NCBI RefSeq assembly: GCF_964340395.1
Contig: NC_135571.1
Coordinates: forward strand, 13,157,546 to 13,211,045
Direction: 5' to 3'
Length of the DNA: 53,500 nt
Source of the DNA: Glandiceps talaboti
Taxonomy: Eukaryota; Hemichordata; Enteropneusta; Spengelidae
Made by a program: the position numbers and the translations under genes. Every line of letters begins with the position of its first letter. Position 1 is the stretch's first letter. This document shows positions 41,679 to 53,500 of this stretch, piece by piece. Under the pieces are notes generated by a model, which saw only the letters and a program-made list of their open reading frames with translations, was not told the origin of the DNA and did not search any database.

Positions 41679-44600
41679 ATGGCTAGCACCTATCCACAGA
41701 GAATTACTGGTAGTAATACCACACAGTTCTGTAATGAAGTCTTTAAATCGTTGTACAGTCAACAGAAGGCAGGAAGTCTGTGTGATCTGACTCTCATTGT
41801 TGGGGGTAAACACTATAGAGTACACACAGTTTTGATAGCAGCAGTCAGTTCTGTCCTAGAGGAACAAATACTTGGCCTTGGAACAGAGACATCCTTAGAA
41901 CTACCAGCAAAATACTCCAGTGTGATGGATATTGTACTTGAATTCTTATACACAGGTATGTTTAATGTTAGGAACAGAAAGGTGAGAGCAGTGTGCCCTC
42001 TAACGATAGCCAAATTTTGTTGTTGTGAGTCAAAATGAGAAAAACTGGGATTTCTTGTGAGTCACCACATAGTAAGAGATGGGGGACACCAAATTTTGGT
42101 GCATCACTAGAAATTGTGTATGTCAGTGGTGCGTCAAATTGGCTTAGAGGACACACTGGTCACCTCATAGTAAGAGATAGGGGAACACCAAATTTTGGTG
42201 CGTCACTAGAAATTGTGTGCATCAGTGGCACGTCATAGTGGCTTAGAGGGCACACTGGTCACCACATAGTAAGAGATAGGGGAACACCAAATTTTGGTGC
42301 ATCACTAGAAATTGTGTGCGTCAGTGGCACGTCATAGTGGCTTAGAGGGTACACTGGGTGAGAGTGGTTGTATGTTAATGACATAATATCATAACTAGAC
42401 AAAGCCCATAAGCTCGCGCAGGGTAGATTCATTTGTAACTGGCTGCCTCACGATGATATTGTAGATAGCGCCCTCCTCATGGAGAATGTACATATAGTAT
42501 ATAGAACATGCATGCAAAGTCATTGTGCCGTAATGCATCCTGGGTAAAACCACCCAAAAAAAACCCATCGCATACGTACTAATCATTGAACCACTACCTG
42601 GCCACTTTGCGGCCACTGTGCAAGCTATTACTAATTATGCAGAGGGCCATAGAAATGTCAGTTTTACCAACTTGCATGGTGTCCCCTCTCTTATTAGAGT
42701 TGTGAAAATTGGAAAATCTGACTTATCACTTAGTTTAGTAGAGGTCTGTTGTATGCATGTACTGGGGTTATTAATTCACATATCTTGATACAATTGGTTG
42801 TTTTGGCAACGGTACAAGAAGTATAGCGCTTCTAACTCTCTTCACTTCCCCATAATTTCTATCCCATATATGTAAAGTAGGTATCATCGAAACCACATTT
42901 CATTTGGTATACTTCCATAGCTCTGTTTCAGAAAGGCCATGAAATGCAGGGCTGGTAGAAATAATATTTTCTGTGGAAATTTCCTATGTATAAGAAATAC
43001 AGCTGAGATGAAATTATCCCCATCGTTCTTTCCCCTTTAAGAAAAACTCAAAATAAAGTGTATCCTTATATTTTCTCTGCACAGGTATCTTACCAACAAC
43101 TGAAGATGGTGATTTAGTACTGCAGTTTGCAGAAGAGTACAAGGTGAAGCATCTAGCTGCCAATGTGAGAAAAGTTACTTCTGAAGAAAGGGGAAGTTAT
43201 GTGTACAAATCAGACATCCTTCGTAAATGGAATAAGTACAGACAAAGTGGAGAGCTTTCCGATTTTATCCTGAAAGTTGAAAAACAGAATTTGCAATGTC
43301 ATAAATGTATACTTGCAGCAGTATGTGATTATTTCCATGTAATGCTTACATCAAATATGATAGAGAGTACAGAGGGGGAAGTGATACTGCATGGAATATC
43401 TGACATGGGAAGAAGTACAGAGGGAGAAGCGATACTACATGGAATATCTGCTGATGGGTGTGAAACTGCTATAGATTACATCTACACTGGTAACTTTGCA
43501 GAAGATAGCGATGTGGGCTGTGTACTTAATGCTGCCTGCTATTTACAAATACCTTCATTGATAGACAACTGCACTAGATGCCTTCAACAAAATTTAAATA
43601 TTTGGAACTGTGTTAGTGCATATCAAATCTCCATTTTGTTTAGTTTGGCAACTCTCGAACAGTCTGCTGAAGAATTTATAATCAAATTCTTTGAGGAGAT
43701 AGAGGAGGCACAGTTTATGGAGTTACAATTCAAAGAACTTGTTTCATTTCTTAGAAATGATGGTATACAGATTACGTCTGAGTTAACCCTTTATAAGTTG
43801 CTGATCAAATGGTGTAAATATGACGAGACACGCACAAAATACCTCGATGAGTTGATTGGATTTGTTCGCCTGCCGCTCATTACACGTGAAGACTTGAAAG
43901 TTGGAGTTGTGAAAGAAAAACTGACATCACAAAGTAAGATATGTACACAGTATTTGGATGAGGCATTAGCCTACCATAGCTGTGTGTATCAACAACCCAT
44001 TTTACAAACACCAAAAAGCCAGCAAAGACCTTGCAACGCAAGTATGAAACTTATAACATTAGACTTGAAATGCAATTCGGCAATATCAGGTGTCGATATT
44101 ACTCAATCACAGCTACGTATAAAGAAAATCACACATAAACCAAGTTTGGTTAAAAATCCTGGAGTCATCGTTATGTCCGACTTCTTGTATGTTATTGGTG
44201 GGCAATATGCAAATAATGAAATGTGCAGTCGGCATGCTTACAGATATGACCCACGGTTCAATACATGGCTACAGCTACAACCCTTAAAAACTGGACGATG
44301 TAAATTCTTCCTTGGCGTTGCAGACAACAAACTATATGCAGTCGGTGGTATTGTGCAGAGAAATAAAAGAAACCGAATTTTAACCAAATCAGTGGAAAAG
44401 TATGATCCGGAAGATAATTCTTGGAGCTACCAGAGTCCATATTGTACTGAACTCTATGGCTTAGCAGGTGCAACATTCAATGGTAAATTGTATACCAGTG
44501 GTGGAAAAGCTGGCAACACCTGCTATGACAAACTACTTTGTTACTCACCAGATGTGAATAGTTGGGAGAACAAATCACCAATGAGAACACGTGGTGTATA

Positions 44601-44934
44601 TGGTCACAGCATGATGACAATTGATGAAAGGATCTATGTGATTGGTGGGAAATCAGTCAGCCAAACTAGCTTCTCGGTAGACCATCTGGGTGTCTTCAAG
44701 TATGACCCCTTGATAGATGAGTGGGAATTCGTGACTCGAATCCCAAAATTGAGTATCATTCGATATTCTCGTGCCACGGCATATGGATGTAATATTTATA
44801 TTATCAGACAGCGGAGGTGTCAGTGGAATGAGTCTAAGTTTATACTGGTATATGATGTTAAAATGAAGACGTGGGATTTAAAACCCCTGCCAAGTAATTT
44901 CACAACTGGTACTTTATGTTTCTTGATGTGCTAA
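41679..44934 (+). CDS. Kelch-like protein with two BTB domains
   Basis: Two coding exons, 41679-41955 and 43085-44934 (277+1850 nt), give 708 residues. BTB 1 spans residues about 30-125 and is split by the intron (SLCDLTLIVGGKHYRVHTVL; EFLYTG/ILPTTEDGD). BTB 2 spans about 150-250 (LSDFILKVEKQNLQCHKCIL; IDYIYTGNF). A BACK domain follows (about 255-370), then at least five kelch blades (about 450-708) with motifs LYVIGG, LYAVGG, LYTSGG, IYVIGG and a degenerate IYIIRQ. Such proteins are usually substrate adaptors of cullin-3 ubiquitin ligases, binding CUL3 by BTB/BACK and substrate by the propeller. The two BTB domains differ strongly. BTB 2 carries a 16-residue tandem duplication. The ATG is the first in a good CCATGG context. 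Specific KLHL orthology not established. Confidence 0.9.
42060..42350. repeat. 99-bp minisatellite, three copies, in kelch intron
   Basis: Copies about 99 bp apart (AAATTTTGGTG at 42091, 42190, 42289), each with the near-palindrome CACCAAATTTTGGTG and ACTAGAAATTGTGTGCATCA. Not derived from the exon boundary. Confidence 0.9.
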
Positions 44935-45059
44935 AACATTGTCTGATTGGTTCAAGAAATACTGTTCACCAACCAATCAACATTAAGATAACAGTATTGT
45001 TATAGCCAGTGCAAGTTTTCCATACTAGTAATAATATACAAACATGTGACTTTTGTTAA

Positions 45060-45205
45060 TCAACCAATCATTAAAGGGGAATGTCAATCCAGGATATAAA
45101 GGTATTGTCTTAAACTTTAGGTCCTGGAGAGTCATTTCATGATTTTACATCACATAATTTTTGCTCGTTTGCCAATAAACACCAAATTGAAACTCTTTCA
45201 CATAG
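45060..45205 (-). repeat. Dispersed repeat, partner of 20212-20358
   Basis: Reverse complement carries AATTATGTGATGTAAAATCA and AAATGACTCTCCAGGACCT in the same order as 20212-20358. It supplies an AATAAA (45174-45179) that may serve as a polyadenylation signal for the kelch gene; another AATAAA is at 45866. Confidence 0.65.
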
Positions 45206-46108
45206 CAGTGCACCATTGCTTCATGGGTCTTATTAACGTGAATAATCAATAGGTATCCTGTAGTGTAGTGGCATCTTCTGTGTTGATAGCAGAGGTCGCG
45301 TTATTTGTGCATATTTGACGCACTATTTGACACTTGGGATGCATTTTTTTTTTATGTATGCATCACTGGGGACGTGATAGACATCTTCGTTTTAGATGAT
45401 ATCAATTTCAAAAGTATGTCATGCACTCATCTCATACATCATACATGGAAAAAGAACTGTGGAAGTATCATGACCCAAGTACAATTCATATGTACCACCA
45501 CACCTATCATGTACATCATGTCTTGTAAGTGTTTGAAAGATGTGTGATGAAACAAGCCTCCTCATAAGATTTGTTTAATACTAGTTTAGTAACCATAGTA
45601 ATCACTGTTTAGTATAATTTAGACACAGACAGGACAGCTACTCAGTACCTTTAATACAGAAGTGGGTCATCTTTGCCATGTCACCGAAATACCGAAATAC
45701 CGAAGTTCACACGTGACGTAGTTTTACAGCAAGTGTAGTATTAACCGTCTTGTTGTGCAGACCAGTCTGTTGTCAGGTCTGGTGTTTAATTGTTGTAGTC
45801 TGCAGACCATAGTATGTAAGGTCTGGTATTACAAACCTGTGAACTGTACTGCATTGGTGACGGAGAATAAAGTACGAGTGATGTGTTGAATTGTAGATTA
45901 ATTTGTTATCGTTTATTCGTACCCTGTGGGACGTTAACCCGACAGTAAGGACGCGCTCCAGTATAATTCTGCGGTGGGAACCCACAATAAATTTGTACAG
46001 ATCTGTCTAAGGCCAATGGTCTGATAGTCAGGGGAATAGACGGTGATTTATGACAGATGCATTCAAGCATCATGCATGCATGCATATATACATGTATTTA
46101 TCTACATA
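45206..46108. other. Spacer 3' of the kelch gene
   Basis: No gene recognised. Around 45700-45990 short repeats such as GTCTGGTRTT and AGTCTGCAGACC occur; they may be a retroelement remnant but have no diagnostic ends. Confidence 0.35.
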
Positions 46109-46153
46109 CATGATACTGACCAACCAACACAAAAAGACACAGACACAGACACA

Positions 46154-46188
<35 letters not shown>

Positions 46189-46580
46189 GAACATGTACAT
46201 ACATAACACACACATATACATACATACACACATACATACATACATACATACATACATACATACATACACACAAACACACACACACATACATACACACACA
46301 CACATACATACATACATACACATACACATACATACATACATACATACATACACACATACATACATACATACATACATACATACATACATACACATACACA
46401 TACATACATACATACATACACACACATACATACATACATACATACACATACATACATACATACATACATACATACATGCATACATACATACATACATACA
46501 TACATACATACATACATGCGTACGTACGTACATACGTACATACATACATACATACATACATACATACATACATACATGCA
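46109..46580. repeat. Compound (CA)n / (CATA)n microsatellite
   Basis: About 470 bp of CA and CATA steps with CATG and CGTA interruptions. All frames are simple Thr/Tyr/His/Ile or Cys/Met/Tyr/Val repeats. Confidence 0.95.
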
Positions 46581-47042
46581 TACATATTTATTTACACTCA
46601 TTTCTGATAAGACATCCAGATTACAGTAGACTGCTGAAGAGATCTCATATTTTATTGAGTTTTCAGATAGCACATACTAGTAATTGAACCTCCACCAAAT
46701 TTTCACTCTGTTTATGACAAGGTTTGAAACCTTATATTATTAAAATACACTGTGTTGATTGTTCTTGGATGAAATGAAATCAGTCCCACTCTATACACGA
46801 TGGGAATTTTTTATGCGTTTTTGTTTCACGGGAAACCAATATAATTAATACATGATTTATTTTGCCAGAATAAAGAGGAAGTGAGAAAAATAATCCCCTA
46901 CACCAGTGTTCTGAGAAGGAAAATCTCATACTTGTTAGGGAATTTTTGTCTCTCACTCAACTTTTGTTGGTTTCAGACAAAATTCCCCAACTCTTGTGAG
47001 ATAATTTCACCTCTGTGATCTGTATGTATATTACTTATTTGT

Positions 47043-50000
47043 TTAGTCAGGATATACAAGGTATCCACTGAATATGTTATAATAATGGTGTCCATGCATT
47101 CCATTATCTGTCCCTCTGTATAATACCAGCTTGACTTGATCATTTTGCTTTAGTTGTAACATAGTGCTGTGGGATTGTTGTTGATACATGTCTGATTGTT
47201 TTGACATGCGAACTCTTAATATTGTAGAAGTATTCAGTTGAAGAGAAACAACCAAACCATAACCTATCCGATTTCTACAATTAAATGAGAAATAATAAAT
47301 ACCAGGTACTTGACAAGTAAACACTCCAGTACCCATGTTAATGTTAGCATTAACATTTACAATGCCACTAGTGTAAGTGATAACTTGATCTGAACTGCCT
47401 CCTACTAAACCCCTGCTTGTCCTCACTGTGAATGCCACTTTTGTCAAGTTGGGTTGTTCACCTTTTTGTCCCTTCACACTGATACCACGATCTCCTTTAC
47501 CACCCTTCATTCCTGATATCCCAGCATTCCCTTTATCACCTTTCTGACCTTTGACACCAACACCGTTATGACCCTGGTCACCCTTGGGTCCTACTGCTCC
47601 AGGACGTCCATCCTGACCTTTTGCACCTTGTTGACCTTTGACATGAGGAAATAGAAAGAAAAACAAATAAATTTTCAAATAAAAAAATATTGTCATTAAT
47701 TATAATTAGTGTTTTTGCTAAGGTTGGGGAACGCCGTTAACAGAAAGAGGGAAAGGGGTAAAGTTGCATAGTTTCCCATACAATCTACCATAATTTTGTT
47801 TGGGAACCACGGTAATATTATGCTGGTAGATTTTGCTTACTTAGGCCAAATAAAAGAAGTTGTTTGGTTCCGGTTAACCCACCCAACCTAGTTTTTCACA
47901 CTGACCCCAAACTTTTTTTTACGTGTTCGAGAGAAATAGTAATAAAATCGCAAAAATCATAAAGTCTCGCCAGGAAATAGTGGATGCGGAAACTGACATC
48001 AACTTAAAAAGACAATATAAAACTGTTCTTCCAATCTGTAATGGCTGTACATCTGATAGGAAGAAATAAACAACACAGAGACCATTTGGAAAACAATGGA
48101 AAACCTGAACTAGACGCTCACATATGAAAAAAAAATAATATAATAAAATAAAAAATCTACCCACCCCACCTATTTTCAAATTGAATGTAATCAGAACCAC
48201 ACAATTTTTTTTCCAGCTTATCATCTTTAACAAAGACCAAGATAAAACAAGTCATTGAGAATGACATAGTCCCCACTATGATTGGGCAGTTTATGTTGTT
48301 ATTTTCTTGAAATCACTACTCTGATCACACAACAACACTTGTGAACCTATAGCTACATCAAACAGACTTAGATATGTTGTGTCTCCTTGTTGGGCATGTA
48401 ACATGCCTACTCATGTTGTATCTCCTCGTTGGACAATATGGGACATCCCTACTCTTCAAGATGATGTGATGGAATAATACATTCAACAATAAAGGATGGG
48501 TCGGGTATGGGGGGGGGGACCTGTTCAAGCATGTCTGAGTTATGCCGTTGGACATTGAAAATTTGCAAACAAAATGGCTGCCAGGTAGCCATATTGGATC
48601 GTATCACAACAACAATGGATATGCACATGTATGTCATAGAACACTGTGCTAATACCAACTTTGAATGAGATCTGTTCAAGCATATCTGAGTTATGGCTTT
48701 GGACATGGAAAATTCGCAAACAAAATGGCTGCCAGGCAGCCATATTGGATCGTTTCACGATGAAAATGTATATGCACATGTATGTCATAGAACACTGTCT
48801 ACTACCAACTTGGAATGAGATCTGTTTAAGCATGTCTGAGTTATGGCTTTGGACATGGAAAATTCGCAAACAAAATGGCTGCTAGGCGGCCATATTGGAT
48901 CGTATCATGACAACAATGAATGTGCACATGTATGTCATGGAACACTGTCATAATACCAAATTTGAATGAGATCTGTTCAAGCATGTCCGAGTTAAGGCTT
49001 TAGACATGGAAAATTTGCAAACAAATTTAAATGGCTGCTAGGCGGCCATATTGGATCGTATCACGATGAAAATGGATATGCACATGTATGTCATAGAACA
49101 CTGTCTACTACCAACTTGGAATGAGATCTGTTTAAGCATGTCTGAGTTATGGCTTTGGACATGGAAAATTCGAAAACAAAATGGCTGCTAGGCGGCCATA
49201 TTGATTCGTATCACGACAACAATGAATATGCACATGTATGTCATGGAACACTGTCCTAAAACCAAATTTGAATGAGATCTGTTCAAGCATGTCTGAGTTA
49301 AGGCTTTAGACAGGGAAAATTTGCAAACAAAATGGCTGCTAGGCGGCCATATTGGATCGTATCATGAAACATATTTACGTGCATATGTATGCCATTGTAT
49401 GTTGCCCCTGTACCAAGTTTGAAAAAAATTGGTCCAGGCATCTCCAAGAAACGGCTCTGGACAGACACACGGACGCACGGACAGACGGAACCCATAAGTC
49501 CCGGTTCCAGACTTCGTCCGGCGGGGACTAATTATACAGAAAATTACACCATCATTGCTGTGTATAGCTGTTTATGTATGTAGTCATTGAGAGTACACCA
49601 CAGAAGTAGAATACAGTAACATTTATATTTTCTGAGCACACAGTTATACTTGTACAGCTATTTGGTCCAAGTTATTATGAAAAGGGACAATTGAGCAAAG
49701 CCAGTAGACTGAGCGAGTCAACTACATCTGGAAATATGTGTAGTCAGACCATTTCTCTCTTTTTATGTGTCTCTCTGTCTACTGGTCTGATAATGTCTAT
49801 AAGTGTCTATCTGTACCTGATTCACCTGTGTGTGTCAACATTCCTTCTGTGTACATGTCTGTCAATATAGCTCTGTAAGTCTGTCTTTCTGTCTTTGTCT
49901 GCATGCCCATCTGCCAACCAACCAGCCTGACTGCTTGCGTCATCCTACAATGTACATGTACCTCCTGGCTACATGTCTGTCAATCTGCCTGTCAGTGTAT

Positions 50001-50443
50001 ATATAGTCTATATCTACCCTGGTCCCATGGTATTGAATCATCACTAGATCTACACCCCGGGCCATCTAGCTCAATGAGAAATCATGAACCAAAACTTGTT
50101 CATGCAAATTAGTAAACCACCAACTGTTAGAATGATGTAAACAATGTAGTATCCTGAGCTGATAAATATACATATGTGGACAATATGTAGCTGCCCCATT
50201 TATGAAAAAAAACAGTGTAAACTTACAAGGTCCAGGTGCACCAGGTGTACCAGGTTGACCAGGTGGTCCATGAGTGACAGGCCAGGATCTATGGCAGATG
50301 TTAAGGCAGTCATGATGATCTGCCTTAGTATCAGTGGCTGTCTCAGTGTCAGGTGTGGTTGTCATGGTGTCAGCAGAGGCTGTCTCAGCAATGGTTGTCT
50401 TGAGAAATACTCCAAGGAGTAGAATTGACATCAAGTAGTTCAT
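47043..50443 (-). CDS. Secreted collagen-like C1q domain protein
   Basis: Two coding exons, complement of 50443-50227 and 47635-47043 (217+593 nt), give 269 residues. Residues 1-19 form a signal peptide (MNYLMSILLLGVFLKTTIA). A Thr/Asp-rich linker with two cysteines follows, then Gly-X-Y triplets (HGPPGQPGTPGAPGP, then GAKGQDGRPGAVGPKGDQG and further KGD/KGQ triplets). The C-terminal 135 residues are a C1q globular domain with the usual F/G/Y pattern (GVFTCQVPGIYYFSFNC; NIFSGYLVYPD). Such proteins trimerise through the collagen stalk and act as pattern-recognition lectins or matrix proteins. The exon join makes Gly-Pro-Cys-Gln-Gln-Gly, which interrupts the triplets, so an extra small exon in the 2.6 kb intron or a different junction remains possible. 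Family certain; exact join less so. Confidence 0.85.
47636..48500. other. 3' part of C1q intron, nothing recognised
   Basis: AT-rich intron sequence without a convincing exon. CCTACTCATGTTG-type phrases recur near 48390-48460. Confidence 0.35.
48500..49535. repeat. 151-bp tandem array, six copies, with transposon-like tail
   Basis: Copies spaced about 150 bp (CATATTGGATCG near 48590, 48741, 48891, 49047, 49195, 49349). Each has the hairpin TGGCTGCCAGGCAGCCA or TGGCTGCTAGGCGGCCA, then a GCACATGTATGTCAT block and AATGAGATCTGTTCAAGCA. The end, with ACACGGACGCACGGACAGAC and TTCGTCCGGCGGGGACTAAT, looks like the terminus of a dispersed repeat. In the C1q intron. Confidence 0.85.
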
Positions 50444-50587
50444 TCTGAAATCAATCCAAACAAAAGACACATTACTATTTTTGTTTGTATATCAATCAAT
50501 GTTGCACTATTAAGGAAGATACTTTCAGTACCATGGGGTTGTAAGTCTTTGATGAAAACACTTCTACGACAGTGGGTTCATAAACAG

Positions 50588-50589
<2 letters not shown>

Positions 50590-50620
<31 letters not shown>

Positions 50621-50880
50621 TGTGTGTCTGTCTGTCTGTCTGTCTGTATGTCTGTCTGTCTGTATGTATGTATGTATGTATGTATGTATGTATGTGTGTA
50701 TATGTGTGTATGTATATGTGTATATGTGTGTATGTATGTATGTATGTATGTATGTATGTATGTATGTGTTTGTTTGTTTGTTTGTTTGTTTGTTTGTTTG
50801 TTTGTTTGTTTGTTTGTTTGTATGTATGTATGTATGTATGTATGTATGTATGTGTGTATGTGTGCATGTGTGTGTGTATG
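50590..50880. repeat. Compound (TG)n (TCTG)n (TATG)n (TTTG)n microsatellite
   Basis: Consecutive blocks of four related repeats over 290 bp, flanking the LINE fragment. All long frames here are simple repeats. Confidence 0.95.
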
Positions 50881-50898
50881 CCGTGTGAGTATGTGTAA

Positions 50899-51330
50899 GG
50901 TTGTAATTTAAGTCCAACTTTATTTAATATTCATTTAAATGATTTACCTTGTATCTTTAATTCCAACAAGGATTTACCAGTTAAATTAATATCGCTTTCT
51001 CCAAATTGTTTTCTTTATGCTGATGATCTGTTATTATTGTTAGAATCTAACAAATATTTGTTACACAAGTTTTGCTTAAAATGGAAATTAACTGTAAACA
51101 TCAAGAAATCTTAAGTCACTGTTTTCAATAAAACCAATCATATGATTAAGAGTGCTCATTGATAATGTGAATTCGAATATTGTTATTTGGGCATTGTAAT
51201 TTCTGCTAATGGTAAATTTAAAAGAAATTTCTGTAACCTCATGTTAAAGTCCGCGAAAACTCTTTTCAATTTATGTAGACTTGACTATCTGCTGATGGTT
51301 GTATTTCAGTTGATGTAACACTTATACATC
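50899..51330 (+). pseudogene. Decayed non-LTR retrotransposon reverse transcriptase
   Basis: Frame from 50899 reads GCNLSPTLFNIHLNDLPCIF and, further on, NCFLYADDLLLLLES, matching reverse transcriptase motifs including the YADD catalytic box. A stop (TAA) follows soon after (KLTVNIKKS*), then shifted pieces such as YLGIVISANGKFK. The 5' end is joined directly to the microsatellite. No endonuclease domain. An inactive fragment. Confidence 0.75.
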
Positions 51331-51838
51331 GTTTTGATCTTTTGATAGTTTGCACCAGTGCAGGGCCTAACTATCAAGACTTACGGTTGTGAGCTTAGTC
51401 GAAGTTGGGTTGTGAAATTAATCATAAGAAGAATTTTCTTGATGAAATTATAGTTACCCTTTCTATCGAGTTTTATGGTGTCTCTAAGAGAGCTCCAGTC
51501 AATGACATAACAGAGGAATTACCCTATCAATTTTGTTAAGTGTTAGCAAAACAACTAATAACCAGACTTTCGTGGTATCAGGCGAGTGCAAAAGTTTGTT
51601 CCAGTCTCTATAAAGGTCCTGTGAATATATATGCTGAGGACAACACTGAGAATAATGAACATATGTATAGAAAAACATATCCACTGGTAGTACAACTTTT
51701 CACTTCAATTCTGTGTGTGATATCATCACAAAAATATATATATTTCTACCCAAATACCAATATTACATATGCATAGAGTGACTAGCAGTAACACAGGTTA
51801 ATTTCTGTCAATATACATATTACAGGAGATTTTGTATT

Positions 51839-52067
51839 AAGATCAGTGAGCCTGATCACAAGGTTTCATGTTGAGATAGACACCATAAAGATAACACGTG
51901 TACATCACTTACACAGTATCTGCTCTGTATTGTGTTAAGGATAACAAAAACAATATAAATGTAACAAAATACAGAACAGACTCAGTCAGTGTAAGTGATG
52001 TTTGTGTGTTGTCTTTATTGTGTCTACCTCAATATGAAATGTGCCCGGTGATCAGTCTCACTGATCT
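51839..52067. repeat. Hairpin MITE with about 110-bp arms
   Basis: Left arm AAGATCAGTGAGCCTGATCA; right arm inverse AAGATCAGTGAGACTGATCA. The arms stay similar over about 110 bp (AGATAGACACCATAAAGATA versus AGGTAGACACAATAAAGACA). The left half matches 20894-20985. Noncoding. Confidence 0.8.
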
Positions 52068-52837
52068 TGGTACATCGTTTAATAGCATCTGTAATACTCT
52101 CTACCAGGTGGTACACAAAAAAGCAACAACTTGGAAACAACAGGATTAAATCCTTACCTTTCAAAAAATGTCTGGTCGGTGATTATCAACAGAAAGCTTC
52201 TTCTAATGGCAATATGTTTACAGCAGATGACTGTTTCTTCTGTTCAGCAATGTGTTAACAGCTGGCAGTGATGTCTTCAGTTTAGCCTAATGTTGCAAGT
52301 CTGTGCTTATATTACATAAAATCTATATTCTTTATATCATATTTTAGTCAAATAGTAATGAGCTCATAGTGCGTAAATCTACACTTTTAGTTTGATAAAT
52401 TGTGTTTTCACCATTTACATACTTACTGTAGATTTATTGAATAACTGTTTGAAAAGTTTGACTACAGTAATTGATAATAATTTCTGCCGAGCAGTGTTGT
52501 TAAAAATTGTGTACATTTGTAGAGAATTTACGACACAATTCTTTGAAGAGTCTATAGGCCACAAATTAGAAAGAATGAAATTTATGTTTCTCAGTCAACA
52601 ACACAATACTATTAAACATTAGCTAACACATATTATACAACTTTCATAATATCAGCACTTATCAAAAGGGAATTAAGATATTACATTACATTTATCTAAC
52701 CTAAACTTTACACTTTCGAATAAACCTTATTTTGTTAACTATTATTACTCTAGTTGATATATTTAATAGTTTGTTTAGCACCTAACACTTATTGCAGAAA
52801 ATCCAATGAAAAAATGTAGTTTTGGATGCAATAAACA
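52068..52837. other. AT-rich DNA, nothing recognised
   Basis: Short frames only, none with a recognisable domain. Confidence 0.35.
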
Positions 52838-52963
52838 TTCTATTCTATGCTATTCTATGCTATTCTATGCTATTCTATTCTATTCTATTCTATTCTGTTC
52901 TATTCTATTCTATTTTATTCTATTCTACTCTATTCTATTTTATTCTATTATATTCTATTCTAT
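52838..52963. repeat. (TTCTA)n pentanucleotide tract
   Basis: About 25 pentamers TTCTA with TTTTA and TTCTG variants. Confidence 0.95.
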
Positions 52964-52975
52964 AGAGTTCAGTGC

Positions 52976-53180
52976 TGTGGAGGTGGTGGTGGTAATGGTG
53001 TGGGGGTGGCAGTGATGTGGGGGTGGTGGCATGGAGGTGGTGGTGGTGGTGGTGGTGGTGGTGGTGGTGGTGGTAATGGTGTGGCAGTGATGTGGGGGTG
53101 GTGGTGGTGGTGGTGGTGGTGGTGGTGGTGGTGGTGGTGGTGGTGATGGTAATGGTGTGGTGGTGGTGGTGGTGGTGGTC
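52976..53180. repeat. (GGT)n trinucleotide tract
   Basis: About 200 bp of GGT with GATGTGGGGGTGG interruptions that recur. Sequence from 53181 to the window end shows only a C-rich CACCCCCA tract near 53278-53325 and no gene. Confidence 0.95.
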
Positions 53181-53500
53181 ATTTTCTCAGATATATTTGT
53201 ATTTAGGGGTACAAAAGAGAATAATTCCATTAAAAGTAAATCATTTTTGTTGGATGAGAATTCTAATAGTTCAAACCCCCCACCCACATCACCCCCACCC
53301 CCATCACCCTCATCCCCACCCCAAACTAAAAGAATTAAGCATTTTATCCTACATTGAACCTTTTTAATCAGTCCTGGTTTTACAAAAGAGGTCAGGTCAA
53401 ACTATACCATAAATAATTGTTTTCTTCCTCTACTATTGATTTATAAATTTCTTTTTATGAGTGGAATTCATCACATCCAAACCTTCTTTGACAGTTTGTC

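Noticed and set aside
45700-45990. Possible solo LTR with AATAAA
   Set aside because: No clear TG..CA ends, no target duplication and no second copy in the window.
46043-46687. Long Thr/His/Ile and Cys/Met/Tyr/Val frames
   Set aside because: CA/CATA microsatellite; the same holds for 50496-50917.

Overview
This is nuclear genomic DNA of an animal. Genes are split by GT-AG introns, spacer is AT-rich and full of microsatellites, minisatellites and short inverted-repeat transposons, and there are clear orthologues of NDUFB2, PRDM4 and ALKBH4. An invertebrate (lophotrochozoan or basal deuterostome) fits best. The species cannot be named from sequence alone.

Layout, left to right. 1-3218: gene-poor, with two adjacent hairpin elements at the left edge. 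3219-13650 (-): a five-exon gene for a 1002-residue VWA plus DUF4537-like protein with a coiled-coil tail; its introns hold a 1 kb pentanucleotide array and a pair of oppositely oriented minisatellites. It is head-to-head with NDUFB2 (14282-15345, +; complex I subunit, 95 residues), with 631 bp between the start codons. 16322-19632: a 3.3 kb G-rich minisatellite. 21541-32859 (-), with a noncoding first exon near 33943-34075: a PRDM4 orthologue whose ten coding exons join in frame to 823 residues (zinc knuckle, PR/SET, seven zinc fingers). 34607-37873: a transposon cluster, with an hAT-like element, a second element nested in it, and a 155 bp MITE deleted from the same family. 39515-40378 (-): intronless ALKBH4. 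41679-44934 (+): a kelch-like protein with two BTB domains. 47043-50443 (-): a secreted collagen/C1q protein. 50590-53500: compound microsatellites, a dead LINE reverse transcriptase fragment and a long-armed hairpin MITE.

The most unusual signal is in PRDM4. Six of its introns contain repeats seeded from the gene's own exon-intron junctions. In intron 10 the donor side carries about 16 diverged copies of the exon 10 end plus its 5' splice site, and the acceptor side carries about 23 copies of the exon 11 3' splice site plus its first codons, so nearly all of this 2.75 kb intron is tandemly copied splice junction. The same happens at the donors of exons 2, 4, 6 and 8 and the acceptor of exon 6. 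The transcript therefore holds dozens of decoy splice sites while the coding frame is intact.

All exon joins were inferred by eye from splice signals, reading phase and family similarity. No transcript or database search was available.
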